Made by a program: the position numbers and the translations under genes. From contig NZ_GG657754.1 of assembly GCF_000158915.1 (NCBI RefSeq), forward strand, positions 1,178,219 to 1,218,524: DNA of 40,306 nucleotides, in the 5' to 3' direction. The stretch's first letter is position 1. Each line of letters opens with the position of its first letter. Of the stretch, positions 25,360 to 33,222 are shown piece by piece. The notes beneath the pieces are model-generated. The model was given only the letters and a program-made list of their open reading frames with translations. It made no database searches and was not told the origin of the DNA. This DNA comes from Streptomyces himastatinicus ATCC 53653. Its GTDB lineage: Bacteria; Actinomycetota; Actinomycetes; Streptomycetales; Streptomycetaceae.

Positions 25360-26571
25360 GTGCCCCGACATCGGCGCATCGTCGTGGCCGGCGCCTCGCT
25401 GGCGGGCATCCGAACCGCCGAGACCCTCCGGGATCGCGGGTTCGACGGCGAGATCGTGCTGGTCGGTGCGGAGGAGCGTCTGCCATACGACCGTCCACCG
25501 CTGTCGAAGACCTTCCTCGAGGGCCAGGCCTCGCTGGACGACATCCAACTGCTGTCCGGCGACCAGGTGGCGGCGCTCGACCTCGACCTGCGGCTCGGGC
25601 AGCGAGCGCGCGCCCTGGATCCGGAGAGAAGGGCACTGGAGCTCGACGGCGGCGAGACGCTGAGGTACGACGACCTGGTGATCGCGACCGGCAGCGCACC
25701 GTGGATGCCGCGCGATTGGGACCTCTACGAGAGCATCTACCCGCTGCGCACAGCCGAAGACGGCCTCGCGCTCCGGTCCGCGCTCCAGGGCTCGCCACGC
25801 GTCGCCGTTGTCGGCGGTGGGTTCATTGGCTGCGAGGTTGCGTCGACCGCCCGCCGGCTCGGTTGCGACGTGGTGCAGATCGAGCCCCTCACGGCTCCGA
25901 TGGCTCGCGTGCTCGGGCCGGAGATGGCGCTCGCATGCGCCGAGATTCCCGTGGCCGCGGGAGTGCGTCTGGTCTGCGGCACGGCGGTCGAGGGGTTCGA
26001 CGGAGGTGCGCGCGTGGAGCGTGTACGCCTCCGGGACGGCCGCACGATCGAAGCCGACGTTGTCGTCGTGGGCATCGGCGCACGGCCGGTGACCGACTGG
26101 CTCGCCGGGTCGGGTGTCAACGTCTCCGACGGGGTGCTGTGCGATGACCGCTGTGCCACATCGGTCGACGGCGTCTACGCGGCGGGTGACGTGGCGCGAT
26201 GGTTCAACCCGCTGTTCGAGCAGACGATGAGGATCGAGCATTGGACCAACGCTTCCGAGCAGGGCGCGTTCGTCGCCCGCGCCCTGCTCGAGGGTCGTCA
26301 GGCCGGCAGCTACGCGCCGGTCCCCTTCGTCTGGTCCGAGCAGTACGGCGTCAAAATCGAGATCGCGGGAGTCCCGCACCCCACCGACCGGATCCGGATC
26401 GTCGAAGGAACAGTCGCCGAGCGGCGGTTCGTGGCGCTCTACGAGCGCGAAGAGCGGCTGACAGGCGTGCTCGCGCTCAACTCGACACGGAGCATGCTCA
26501 CGTTCCGACGTCTACTCGCTCGGACCGGCTCACGTGGCGAGCGAGTAGACGCCCCCTCCAACTCTTCTTGA
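25360..26571 (+). CDS. FAD-dependent ferredoxin reductase (Rieske oxygenase/P450 type)
   Basis: A 403-residue NAD(P)H-ferredoxin oxidoreductase. It has the FAD-binding start VVAGASLAGIRTAETLR, PYDRPPLSK, the ATGSAP motif, the NAD-binding GGGFIGCEVA near residue 150 and VYAAGDVARW near 273. The GTG at 25360 lies 2 bp after the ferredoxin stop and begins right at the first Rossmann strand. The length is normal for the BphA4/RhcE family. It should pass electrons from NADH to the ferredoxin. Confidence 0.92.
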   Translation: MPRHRRIVVAGASLAGIRTAETLRDRGFDGEIVLVGAEERLPYDRPPLSKTFLEGQASLDDIQLLSGDQVAALDLDLRLGQRARALDPERRALELDGGETLRYDDLVIATGSAPWMPRDWDLYESIYPLRTAEDGLALRSALQGSPRVAVVGGGFIGCEVASTARRLGCDVVQIEPLTAPMARVLGPEMALACAEIPVAAGVRLVCGTAVEGFDGGARVERVRLRDGRTIEADVVVVGIGARPVTDWLAGSGVNVSDGVLCDDRCATSVDGVYAAGDVARWFNPLFEQTMRIEHWTNASEQGAFVARALLEGRQAGSYAPVPFVWSEQYGVKIEIAGVPHPTDRIRIVEGTVAERRFVALYEREERLTGVLALNSTRSMLTFRRLLARTGSRGERVDAPSNSS

Positions 26572-26592
26572 CCCGATACGAAAGGTGATGCG

Positions 26593-27126
26593 ATGACGGC
26601 AGAGCAGACGAGGACGCCGATGGCCAGTGCGGAGCTGGAGCGGGCCTGTACTCAGTTTCTGTACCGGGAGGCCGAACTCCTGGACGACGCCGACTACACG
26701 GGCTGGTTCGCCACCTGCCTGTCGGAAGATCTCGAGTACCTGATCCCGATCCGCACGACGCGCGAGCGCGCGGCAGGGGTCTCGGAGTTCAGCCGGGAGG
26801 CCTTCCACATGAAGGACACCTACGGGACCCTGCGCCTGCGGGTCGACCGACTACTGACCGAGCACGCGTGGGCTGAGGACCCGCCCTCGCGCACCCGCCG
26901 TCTGGTTACCAATGTGCGGGTGCGCGAGCTGAGTCCGGATGAGGCGGAGGTGAAGAGCAACCTGATGCTCCACCGCTCCCAGTGGGACACCGCCGACTAT
27001 GACCTGCTGGTGGCCGAGCGTCAGGACGTGCTGCGCACAGAGGCGGGAGTGTGGCGGCTGCGGCGACGCGAAGTGCTGCTCAACCACACGATCCTCGGCA
27101 CGGCCAACCTCGGCGTATTCCTCTGA
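26593..27126 (+). CDS. Aromatic ring-hydroxylating dioxygenase, beta subunit
   Basis: A 177-residue beta subunit of the NTF2-like fold. It has FLYREAELLDDADYTGWFAT near residue 17, EDLEYLIPIRTTRE, TRRLVTNVRV and the ending WRLRRREVLLNHTILGTANL with a final LGVFL, all typical. GAAAGGTG precedes the ATG. It stabilises the alpha3-beta3 hexamer. Here it is co-transcribed with ferredoxin and reductase and not with the alpha gene, which is divergent. Confidence 0.92.
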   Translation: MTAEQTRTPMASAELERACTQFLYREAELLDDADYTGWFATCLSEDLEYLIPIRTTRERAAGVSEFSREAFHMKDTYGTLRLRVDRLLTEHAWAEDPPSRTRRLVTNVRVRELSPDEAEVKSNLMLHRSQWDTADYDLLVAERQDVLRTEAGVWRLRRREVLLNHTILGTANLGVFL

Positions 27127-27133
27127 GGCGGGG

Positions 27134-27376
27134 ATGGAGATGCCCGAAAACCGCTACAGCGACGACCCACCGATCCAGATCTCCAACGAGTTCGCCGACA
27201 TACGGGTCCGCAAGGTCTACACACGCAACGGCGCGCGACTCGAGATCCACGCCCACCGGCGCGGGTATCGGATCCTGCTCGACGCCGTCGAGCTCGAGAG
27301 CCTTACCTGGCAGACCGCGGAGACCTTCTCCGGCTTCTTGCGCTCCTCTGTCGGTCCGGGGCCCGACGACGCGTAG
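27134..27376 (+). CDS. Small conserved protein linked to ring-hydroxylating dioxygenases
   Basis: An 80-residue basic/acidic protein (MEMPENRYSDDPPIQISNEF, later GARLEIHAHRRGYRILLDAV and LTWQTAETFSGFLRSSVGPG) that starts 7 bp after the beta subunit stop. A second in-frame ATG at 27140 is also possible. Short proteins of this sort sit beside Rieske oxygenase genes in actinomycetes and are often labelled dihydrodiol dehydrogenase, but this one has no Rossmann motif and is too short to be a dehydrogenase. An accessory or assembly role is a guess. Confidence 0.7.
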   Translation: MEMPENRYSDDPPIQISNEFADIRVRKVYTRNGARLEIHAHRRGYRILLDAVELESLTWQTAETFSGFLRSSVGPGPDDA

Positions 27377-27437
27377 CACGTACCGCGAGGGACGTCATAC
27401 CGACCACATTTCGACCGGCCTTCGACGGAAAGCTCGG

Positions 27438-28085
27438 TCACGACCTTTGTGAACGGAGCGCAACAAGTCCGAGTTCGCATCCACGGACGACTGCCTCCAG
27501 CCGGGAGGAAGCATCCAGCTTCTGGAGAAGGTCGGTCACATACCCCTTCACGGTCGTCTCGGAGAGACAGAGCTGTTGCGCGATCTTTCGGTTCGAGCAG
27601 CCGTGCGCGAGGAGGGTGAGCACTTCCTGCTCTCGGTCCGTGAGCCTTACGGTTCCTCCTGTCCGAGGCTTGATGATCTCTGGGGCAAGCTGCTTGGCGA
27701 CCCGTGGGTCGAGCACGAACTGTCCCGCCAGGAGCGCCCGCAGAGCGGCGCCGACATCGAGTTCCGATGCGTCCTTCAACAGGCATCCGTTCGCACCTGC
27801 AACAAGACAAGAATGGAGGACCGAGGCATCGCTGCAGGCAGAGAAAATGACGATGACGGCGTTCGGGAGCAGCTCGCGCAGTTCCCGACACAGCTCCTCC
27901 GGTGGCATGGCCCCAGGAATGCGGACGTCCAGAAGGATCATCTCTGGACATCTGTCGCGGGCGAGGGCGAGAGCCGTTGCCGCGTCATCGGCTTCAAGGG
28001 TCTCGCAGTCCCCGAGACTGGAGTTCAGGATGGCCCGCAGTCCGCGGCGTGCCACCGGATGGTCGTCGACGAGGAGCACTTTCAT
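27438..28085 (-). CDS. NarL/LuxR-family response regulator
   Basis: A 215-residue two-component regulator. The receiver domain has the acid pair Asp7/Asp8, the phosphorylation site Asp53 in MILLDVRIPG and Lys104 in GCLLKDASELD. The LuxR-type HTH is LTDREQEVLTLLAHGCSNRK with the recognition helix SETTVKGYVTDLLQKL (about residues 148-200). The ATG at 28085 overlaps the stop codon of the histidine-kinase remnant by 4 bp (ATGA). Its partner kinase is truncated, so it may be orphaned or signalled by another kinase. It may have controlled the dioxygenase genes to its left. Confidence 0.9.
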   Translation of the reverse strand: MKVLLVDDHPVARRGLRAILNSSLGDCETLEADDAATALALARDRCPEMILLDVRIPGAMPPEELCRELRELLPNAVIVIFSACSDASVLHSCLVAGANGCLLKDASELDVGAALRALLAGQFVLDPRVAKQLAPEIIKPRTGGTVRLTDREQEVLTLLAHGCSNRKIAQQLCLSETTVKGYVTDLLQKLDASSRLEAVVRGCELGLVALRSQRS

Positions 28086-28204
28086 CCGACCGCCAGATCG
28101 TTGTACGGAAGATCGAGCCGCAGCACGGCTCGACTGGGTGAGACCACCATGAGCTGGAGAGCACTCCCAAGCCGCTCCGCACGGGTGCGCAGTGCACGGA
28201 GACC
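28082..28204 (-). pseudogene. C-terminal stub of a NarL-type sensor histidine kinase
   Basis: About 40 codons (TGLRALRTRAERLGSALQLM, then a final LRLDLPYNDLAVG) match the last helix and strand of HisKA_3-type kinases and end in ATGA, overlapping the response-regulator start. No dimerisation helix, H-box or ATP-binding G-box is found upstream before the next gene at 28309. The 5' part has been lost, so this is a deletion or recombination joint. Confidence 0.65.
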
Positions 28205-28308
28205 GGTCGCAGTCCTCGAGCCGACTGGTGGTCGATACGGCAGTCGAAGGCAGTCTCCAGTCAGATCTGGTTCTGCGTGGTGCCGTGCGGGGCCTGTTGA
28301 GCAGAAGG

Positions 28309-28977
28309 TCAGGGCAGGGTCTGCTCGAATTCGTCCTGATCGAGCGCGGGGCGGGGCAGCGGCGTGGGGTGATCCCGGTCGTGGCGCAGGCCGTCCAGGA
28401 TGAGTGTGAGGTAGCGCTTCCACAGCTCGGACGTGACGTTCCTGCTGTGCCGTGTGACCGCCCCGAGCATGAGCTGGATGAGCGGGAAGTCGGTCGGCTC
28501 GATGTCGTCACGCAGTTGGCCGGCCCGCTGGGCGCGTCTCAGGACAGCGCTGACTGCGGGGGTGAGGCGTTCCCCGGCAATGGCTGACCGGGCTTCCCCC
28601 TGTGTGCCTTCCAGCAGGACCTCTCTCAGCCCGCGGTCATCGGCGAAGTCCTGACCGGTGGCGAGGAAGAGCTGGACCAGGCCTTCCCAGGGGTCCTCGT
28701 GCGCGAGGGCCTGTTCCGCCAGTGCGATCAGGTGCTGCAGGGCGCCTTCGAAGACGGCGTCGATCAGTTCCTCGCGGTTGGCGAAGCGGCGGTAAGCGGT
28801 GCCGACGCCGACGCCTGCATGGCGGGCGATGTCGTCGAGGGTGACGTCCACTCCTCGGCTGGCGAACACCTCCTGGGCGGCCGCGATGATGCGCTGCCGG
28901 TTGCGTTCCGCGTCCGCCCGCAAGGGGCGCGCTGGAGGGCGGTCGGGGTCCGGGGGGGAGGTGGTTGTGCGGCTCAT
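28309..28977 (-). CDS. TetR-family repressor of the exporter cassette
   Basis: A 222-residue TetR-type protein. It has RIIAAAQEVFASRGVDVTLD followed by DIARHAGVGVGTAYRRFANR (residues about 29-68), and the C-terminal domain contains LMLGAVTRHSRNVTSELWKR. The ATG at 28977 has GTGGGAG upstream. It is divergent from the DHA2-type exporter gene, with two copies of a GGAGAT palindrome between them. The layout suggests it represses itself and the exporter until bound by the drug-like substrate. The stop at 28309 is close to the joint with the kinase stub. Confidence 0.9.
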   Translation of the reverse strand: MSRTTTSPPDPDRPPARPLRADAERNRQRIIAAAQEVFASRGVDVTLDDIARHAGVGVGTAYRRFANREELIDAVFEGALQHLIALAEQALAHEDPWEGLVQLFLATGQDFADDRGLREVLLEGTQGEARSAIAGERLTPAVSAVLRRAQRAGQLRDDIEPTDFPLIQLMLGAVTRHSRNVTSELWKRYLTLILDGLRHDRDHPTPLPRPALDQDEFEQTLP

Positions 28978-28999
28978 GGCTCCCACCTTACCCAAGAAG

Positions 29000-29016
29000 T
29001 GGAGATGCCATCTCCA
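29000..29016. promoter_or_regulatory. Operator-like palindrome TGGAGATG-C-CATCTCCA (copy 1)
   Basis: Perfect 8+1+8 inverted repeat between the tetR and exporter starts, 23 bp from the tetR start. It is the type of site TetR proteins bind. Confidence 0.75.
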
Positions 29017-29043
29017 GTTGAGTGCTACGGTGGATCCACTAAG

Positions 29044-29060
29044 CGGAGATCCCATCTCCA
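29044..29060. promoter_or_regulatory. Operator-like palindrome CGGAGATCCCATCTCCA (copy 2)
   Basis: This site matches copy 1 in 15 of 17 positions and lies 29 bp before the exporter start. One copy lies near each divergent promoter, which suggests joint repression of both genes. Confidence 0.75.
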
Positions 29061-29088
29061 CTTGATGTCTCGTGTTCGGAGAGAATTC

Positions 29089-30585
29089 ATGAGCACAGCC
29101 ATGCGCGAGGCAAGCCCGCCGCAGGCGGAGCAGCCCGTGAGCCGACATCGCCACCACCGCTGGTTGATCTTGGCTGTCGTCGCTATAGCCCAGCTGATGG
29201 TGGTCCTCGACGCCACCATCGTGAACATCGCTTTGCCCTCGGCCCAGAAGGATCTGGGCTTCTCCGACGACAGCCGTCAGTGGGTCGTCACCGCCTACTC
29301 CCTGGCCTTCGGCAGCCTGCTGCTGATCGGTGGGCGCATCGCGGACCTCATCGGCCGCAAGGCCGCCATGATGATCGGTCTCGTCGGCTTCGCCGGCGCG
29401 TCCGCGCTGGCCGGTGCCGCGGGGAGCTTCGAGGTCCTGGTGGCCGGGCGGGCGCTGCAGGGTGTCTTCGGTGCACTGCTGGCCCCCACCGCGCTGTCGC
29501 TGCTGACCACGACGTTCGCCGACGCCAAGGAGCGCGCGAAGGCGTTCGGCATCTTTGGTGCGGTCGCCGGCGCGGGCGGCGGAGTGGGGTTGCTGCTGGG
29601 CGGCTTCCTCACCGAGCACCTGGACTGGCGCTGGTGCCTGTACGTCAACCTGATCTTCGCTGGCGTCGCGCTGATCGGCGCCCTGCTATTCCTCCCGCGA
29701 CACCGCCGCGACAAGAGCGTGAAGATCGACATACCCGGAACGGTCACCGTTACGGCCGGTCTGTTCGCGCTGGTCTACGGATTCGCCAATGCTGAGACCG
29801 AGAGCTGGGGCTCGGCGGGCACCTGGGGCTTCCTCATCGCCGCCGCGGTGCTGATCGCGGTGTTCGTCCGGCTGCAGACCCGCGTCGCACATCCGCTGCT
29901 CCCGCTGCGAATCCTCCGCGACCGGGACCGCGGTGCCGCATCCATCGCCATGTTCATCTCGGCCGCCGGCATGTTCGGCGTCAACCTGTTCCTGACGTAC
30001 TACCTCCAGCAGAGCCTTGGCTACTCGCCGGTCGAGACCGGCCTGGCCTTCCTGCCCGTGGTCGTCGCCGTCATGATCGCCTCGACACTGGCCACCGGCG
30101 TTCTGACACCACGCTTCGGCCCGAAACCGATCGTCCCCCTCGGCATGGCCCTGGCCGCTGCCGGCCTGGTCTGGCTGACCACGCTGGAGATCGACTCCGC
30201 CTACGCCACCCACGTCCTGCCGCCGCTGCTCGTCTTCGGCGCGGGCCTGGGCCTGATCATGGCGCCCTCGATGAGCGCCGCCACCTTCGGGATCGACCCG
30301 GCCGACGCCGGCGTCGGCTCCGCGAGCGTCAACACGATGCAGCAAGTCGGCGGCTCGATCGGCACCGCCCTGCTCAGCACCCTGGCCGCCGGCGCCGCCA
30401 CCGACTACCTGGCAGGCAAGACCCCCACCCCGGATGTCATGGCCCAGTCCGCGCTGGAGAGCTACTCCACCGCCTACTGGTGGTCCGCCGCCGTCTTCGC
30501 CGTCGGCGCGATCGTATGCGGCCTGCTCTTCCGCCAAGGCGCACCCGATCACGATCCCGACGGCGCGCCCACCGTCCACATGTGA
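29089..30585 (+). CDS. DHA2-family MFS multidrug exporter (14 TM)
   Basis: A 498-residue proton-driven exporter of the EmrB/QacA type. The N-terminal motif is LMVVLDATIVNIALPSAQ and the loop 2-3 motif is GGRIADLIGRKAAMM. The helix-5 antiporter motif region is LLTTTFADAKERAKAFGIFG with AVAGAGGGVGLLLGG, and about 14 hydrophobic segments are seen. GGAGAG precedes the ATG. The gene is divergent from its TetR repressor and followed 49 bp later by an FAD monooxygenase, typical of resistance or tailoring cassettes. The exported compound is unknown. Confidence 0.92.
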   Translation: MSTAMREASPPQAEQPVSRHRHHRWLILAVVAIAQLMVVLDATIVNIALPSAQKDLGFSDDSRQWVVTAYSLAFGSLLLIGGRIADLIGRKAAMMIGLVGFAGASALAGAAGSFEVLVAGRALQGVFGALLAPTALSLLTTTFADAKERAKAFGIFGAVAGAGGGVGLLLGGFLTEHLDWRWCLYVNLIFAGVALIGALLFLPRHRRDKSVKIDIPGTVTVTAGLFALVYGFANAETESWGSAGTWGFLIAAAVLIAVFVRLQTRVAHPLLPLRILRDRDRGAASIAMFISAAGMFGVNLFLTYYLQQSLGYSPVETGLAFLPVVVAVMIASTLATGVLTPRFGPKPIVPLGMALAAAGLVWLTTLEIDSAYATHVLPPLLVFGAGLGLIMAPSMSAATFGIDPADAGVGSASVNTMQQVGGSIGTALLSTLAAGAATDYLAGKTPTPDVMAQSALESYSTAYWWSAAVFAVGAIVCGLLFRQGAPDHDPDGAPTVHM

Positions 30586-30634
30586 CCACACCTCACCTCC
30601 CAAGATTCCCCAGAGGGAAGGAGAAGAGATCGCC

Positions 30635-31846
30635 ATGAACACACCCCGCGCTTTGATCGTCGGCATGGGCATCGGCGGCCTGGCCACGGCCATGCGCCTG
30701 CGCGAGATCGGCTGGGAGCCCGTCCTCATCGAGCGCGCCTCGGGCAGGCGCCCCGCCGGCTACTTCATCGGCCTGTTCGAGACTGGCCGGGCCACCGCGC
30801 AGCGAATGGGCGTGCTCGACGCCATCGGCAACCGGGCCGGCGCCGACAGCATCACCTACGACATCGAGCGGTCGGGCCGGCGCCGTCCAGGCATGGGGTA
30901 CGGCGATCTGCCCGGCGGTCCCCGTCTGATCCTGCGCGGGGACATCGAGGCCGCCCTCTACGACGTCGTCGCTCCGCACACCGAGATCCGCTACGGCACG
31001 ACGCCGATCGCCATCGACGAACACGCCGACGGAGTGGACGTCACGCTGCGCACCGACCAGGGCGACGGGGCCACCGAGACCACGGAGCGCTTCGACCTCG
31101 TGGTGGGCGCCGACGGCCTGCGCTCCACCGTGCGCCGCCTGACCTTCGGCCCGGACCAGGAGTTCATGCGGCCGCTCAGCCACATCATCGGCGCCACCAT
31201 CCTGAAGGGACCCCTGCCCGGCTATCGACCCCAGGATGGCATCGTCCTGGCCGAACCCGGCCGCTCCGTCTGGACGTTCCCCTTCACCGACCACCACCCC
31301 GGGGTGCTGTTCAACTACCGCACCGGCGACGAGGACGCCCAGTTCCGCCGCCCGCCCATCGAGTCACTGCGCCGCGCCTTCGGCCCCGAACCCACCGGGC
31401 CCGTACTCGAGTACCTGCTCCAGCAGTTCGAGCAGGCCGACGACTACCTCTTCGACTCCGTCCACCAGGTCGAGATGCCGACCTGGCACACCGACCGCAC
31501 CGTCCTGCTCGGTGACTCCGCCTGGTGCCTCACCCTCTACTCCGGCATGGGCGCCTCCACCGCCCTGGCCGGAGCCGACCTGCTCGGCACCCTGCTGCAG
31601 CGCAACCCCGGCAACATTGCCCGGGCCCTGCGCGAATGGGACCAGCGGCTGCGCCCCTTCATCGACGTCCAGCAACGCGGCGGCCGTACGCAGGGCCTGA
31701 CGATGTTCGTTCCTCAGAGCCGCCGGGACAAGGCCATACGCACCTTCACGCAGTCGCTGATGAGCCGTCCGGCCGGCAAACGCGTGATGAAGACCCTGGC
31801 CGCCCGGCAGTTCAAGGAGAAGTCCATCGACATCGCCGCGGTCTGA
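30635..31846 (+). CDS. FAD-dependent monooxygenase (TetX/PHBH-like)
   Basis: A 403-residue flavin monooxygenase with the FAD-binding motif VGMGIGGLATAMRL near residue 9, VVGADGLRSTVRRL (DG motif) near 155, and GDSAWCLTLYSGMGASTALAGA near 293, all in family order. GGAAGGAG lies before the ATG. It follows the exporter, so the pair may detoxify a substrate by oxidation and by efflux. It differs from the group A hydroxylase at 18-19.7 kb, which has a thioredoxin-like tail; this one does not. Confidence 0.9.
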   Translation: MNTPRALIVGMGIGGLATAMRLREIGWEPVLIERASGRRPAGYFIGLFETGRATAQRMGVLDAIGNRAGADSITYDIERSGRRRPGMGYGDLPGGPRLILRGDIEAALYDVVAPHTEIRYGTTPIAIDEHADGVDVTLRTDQGDGATETTERFDLVVGADGLRSTVRRLTFGPDQEFMRPLSHIIGATILKGPLPGYRPQDGIVLAEPGRSVWTFPFTDHHPGVLFNYRTGDEDAQFRRPPIESLRRAFGPEPTGPVLEYLLQQFEQADDYLFDSVHQVEMPTWHTDRTVLLGDSAWCLTLYSGMGASTALAGADLLGTLLQRNPGNIARALREWDQRLRPFIDVQQRGGRTQGLTMFVPQSRRDKAIRTFTQSLMSRPAGKRVMKTLAARQFKEKSIDIAAV

Positions 31847-31925
31847 CCGCGGTGCCTCCCGAAGCCGGCGCCGCCAGTCCTCCAGGACGGCGGTAGCCAT
31901 CCCCGCACCCCCTGTAGGAGACACG

Positions 31926-32771
31926 ATGACCGCAACACACCCCACACTGATCAGTGCCGCCGACGAACTCCCCGCCGACCCGTCCAACGCGCTGGATTCC
32001 TGGTGGTTCACGGCCCGACTGCACGCCGGCGAGGCCACCTTCTGGGTGAAGATCCACACGATGACCGTGCAGGGCACCTGCCACAGCACTGTCGCCCTGC
32101 TCCAGGAACCCGGCCCTCACACCAGCGAGAAGCAGACAGCCGAGAGCCTCGACGCCGTGTCGCTGTCCGCCGACTCCCTCGGCATACGGACCTCGATCCT
32201 TCGGATGAGCGGAGGCCTCGACGACCTGGAGATCACTGGTGCCACGGATTCCGCGACGGTCCACCTCACTCTGCGGCGCGACGAGCCCGTGCTCTACAAC
32301 GGCGGCTCCGGACTCTTTCCGTTCTTCGGCGGGACCTGCGGGCAGTACGCACTGCCCGGCCTGACCACGTCCGGCACCATCACCGCCGACGGCACCACGT
32401 ACCACGTCAGCGGGCGCACCTGGTTCGACCGCCAGTGGGGCTCCGAGGGCACCGAGCCCCCGCGTTTCACCTGGCTCGGACTCGACCTCGGCGCGGGCCG
32501 GTACCTGAGCGTCTGGGATACGACAGGCGACGGCACCTCCTGGCTCACCGAGCTCAAGGCCGACGGCACACACACGATCACCCGCGCCCAGCGCACCGAT
32601 CACAACGGCACCTGGAGGTTGACCGTCCCCGACCTCGACGCATCTCTCGAGATCACCCACCGCGGACTGCCGGACTCCCACGACGGCCTCTACGCCGGTG
32701 TGTGCTCCGTCGCCGGAACGCTCGCGGGCGAAGACATCGCCGGACACGGTTACACGGACGTCATCGGGTGA
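31926..32771 (+). CDS. AttH/CrtC-like (hydroxyneurosporene synthase-fold) protein
   Basis: A 281-residue protein of the AttH/CrtC-like family, whose members include CrtC carotenoid hydratases and isoprenoid-related enzymes with a calycin-like beta fold. Features are DSWWFTARLHAGEATFWVKI near residue 25, FFGGTCGQYALPG, SGRTWFDRQWGSEG near 164 and TWLGLDLGAGRYLSVWDTTG. Length and motif order look complete. It starts 79 bp after the FAD monooxygenase, in the same direction, so the cassette is TetR / exporter-monooxygenase-AttH. It could hydrate or isomerise an isoprenoid-like compound, a guess from the family only. Confidence 0.75.
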   Translation: MTATHPTLISAADELPADPSNALDSWWFTARLHAGEATFWVKIHTMTVQGTCHSTVALLQEPGPHTSEKQTAESLDAVSLSADSLGIRTSILRMSGGLDDLEITGATDSATVHLTLRRDEPVLYNGGSGLFPFFGGTCGQYALPGLTTSGTITADGTTYHVSGRTWFDRQWGSEGTEPPRFTWLGLDLGAGRYLSVWDTTGDGTSWLTELKADGTHTITRAQRTDHNGTWRLTVPDLDASLEITHRGLPDSHDGLYAGVCSVAGTLAGEDIAGHGYTDVIG

Positions 32772-32810
32772 GGCCCGCTTCCCGCACCCCGGCTTGCGCC
32801 GCCCCACATC

Positions 32811-32832
32811 CCTGCGCACCAGGATGCGCAGG
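32811..32832 (+). terminator. Hairpin after the AttH-like gene
   Basis: A perfect 8-bp stem CCTGCGCA / TGCGCAGG with a 6-nt loop lies 39 bp after the stop codon. It has no T-run, as usual here. Confidence 0.55.
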
Positions 32833-33222
32833 CTCACCTGGTGCAGGCCCGCGACTTCACCGGCCTTGGGTCCAGGTCCGCCGCCTTGCGCAGCTCGGTC
32901 ACCTTCGCCTGACGGCGGTGCGTCAACGTCGTGATCCATCGCCTTCGGCTGACGCCCCCCGGCTCGCGGCCGGGAGACCTTGCGCTCGCGCGCCCGCGGA
33001 GGTTGCTCCCACCGCCGTCGGTCTCTTCAGCCATGTCGACCGACCCCGCGTCCGCAGGGGTTGCCCGTCCACCGCACCTTACGGACGAGCCGGAGGACGG
33101 TTGCTCAGCATCTCTGAGCTGGCCTACCGTCCAGCCCACCGACACCGTTTTCCTCAGCACTTCGCAGGCGCCAGGTTCGCGGACGACATCCGCCACCCGG
33201 CCGCGCACGACCGCCGTGGCCC
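32833..33222. other. Spacer between the efflux cassette and the lactonase gene
   Basis: About 390 bp without a gene I can defend. The open frames here are shadows of high-GC sequence and none shows a family motif. It separates two convergent transcription units and may hold decayed material. Confidence 0.5.

Noticed and set aside
26573..26585. Fourth CGATACG operator before the beta subunit
   Set aside because: Only the half-site CGATACGAAA is present and it overlaps the ribosome site. The second arm does not match.
27134..27376. Dihydrodiol dehydrogenase for the small gene after the beta subunit
   Set aside because: At about 80 residues and without a Rossmann motif it cannot be a dehydrogenase.
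32833..33222. Transposase remnant in the spacer before the lactonase gene
   Set aside because: No DDE-like motif and no terminal inverted repeats could be seen.
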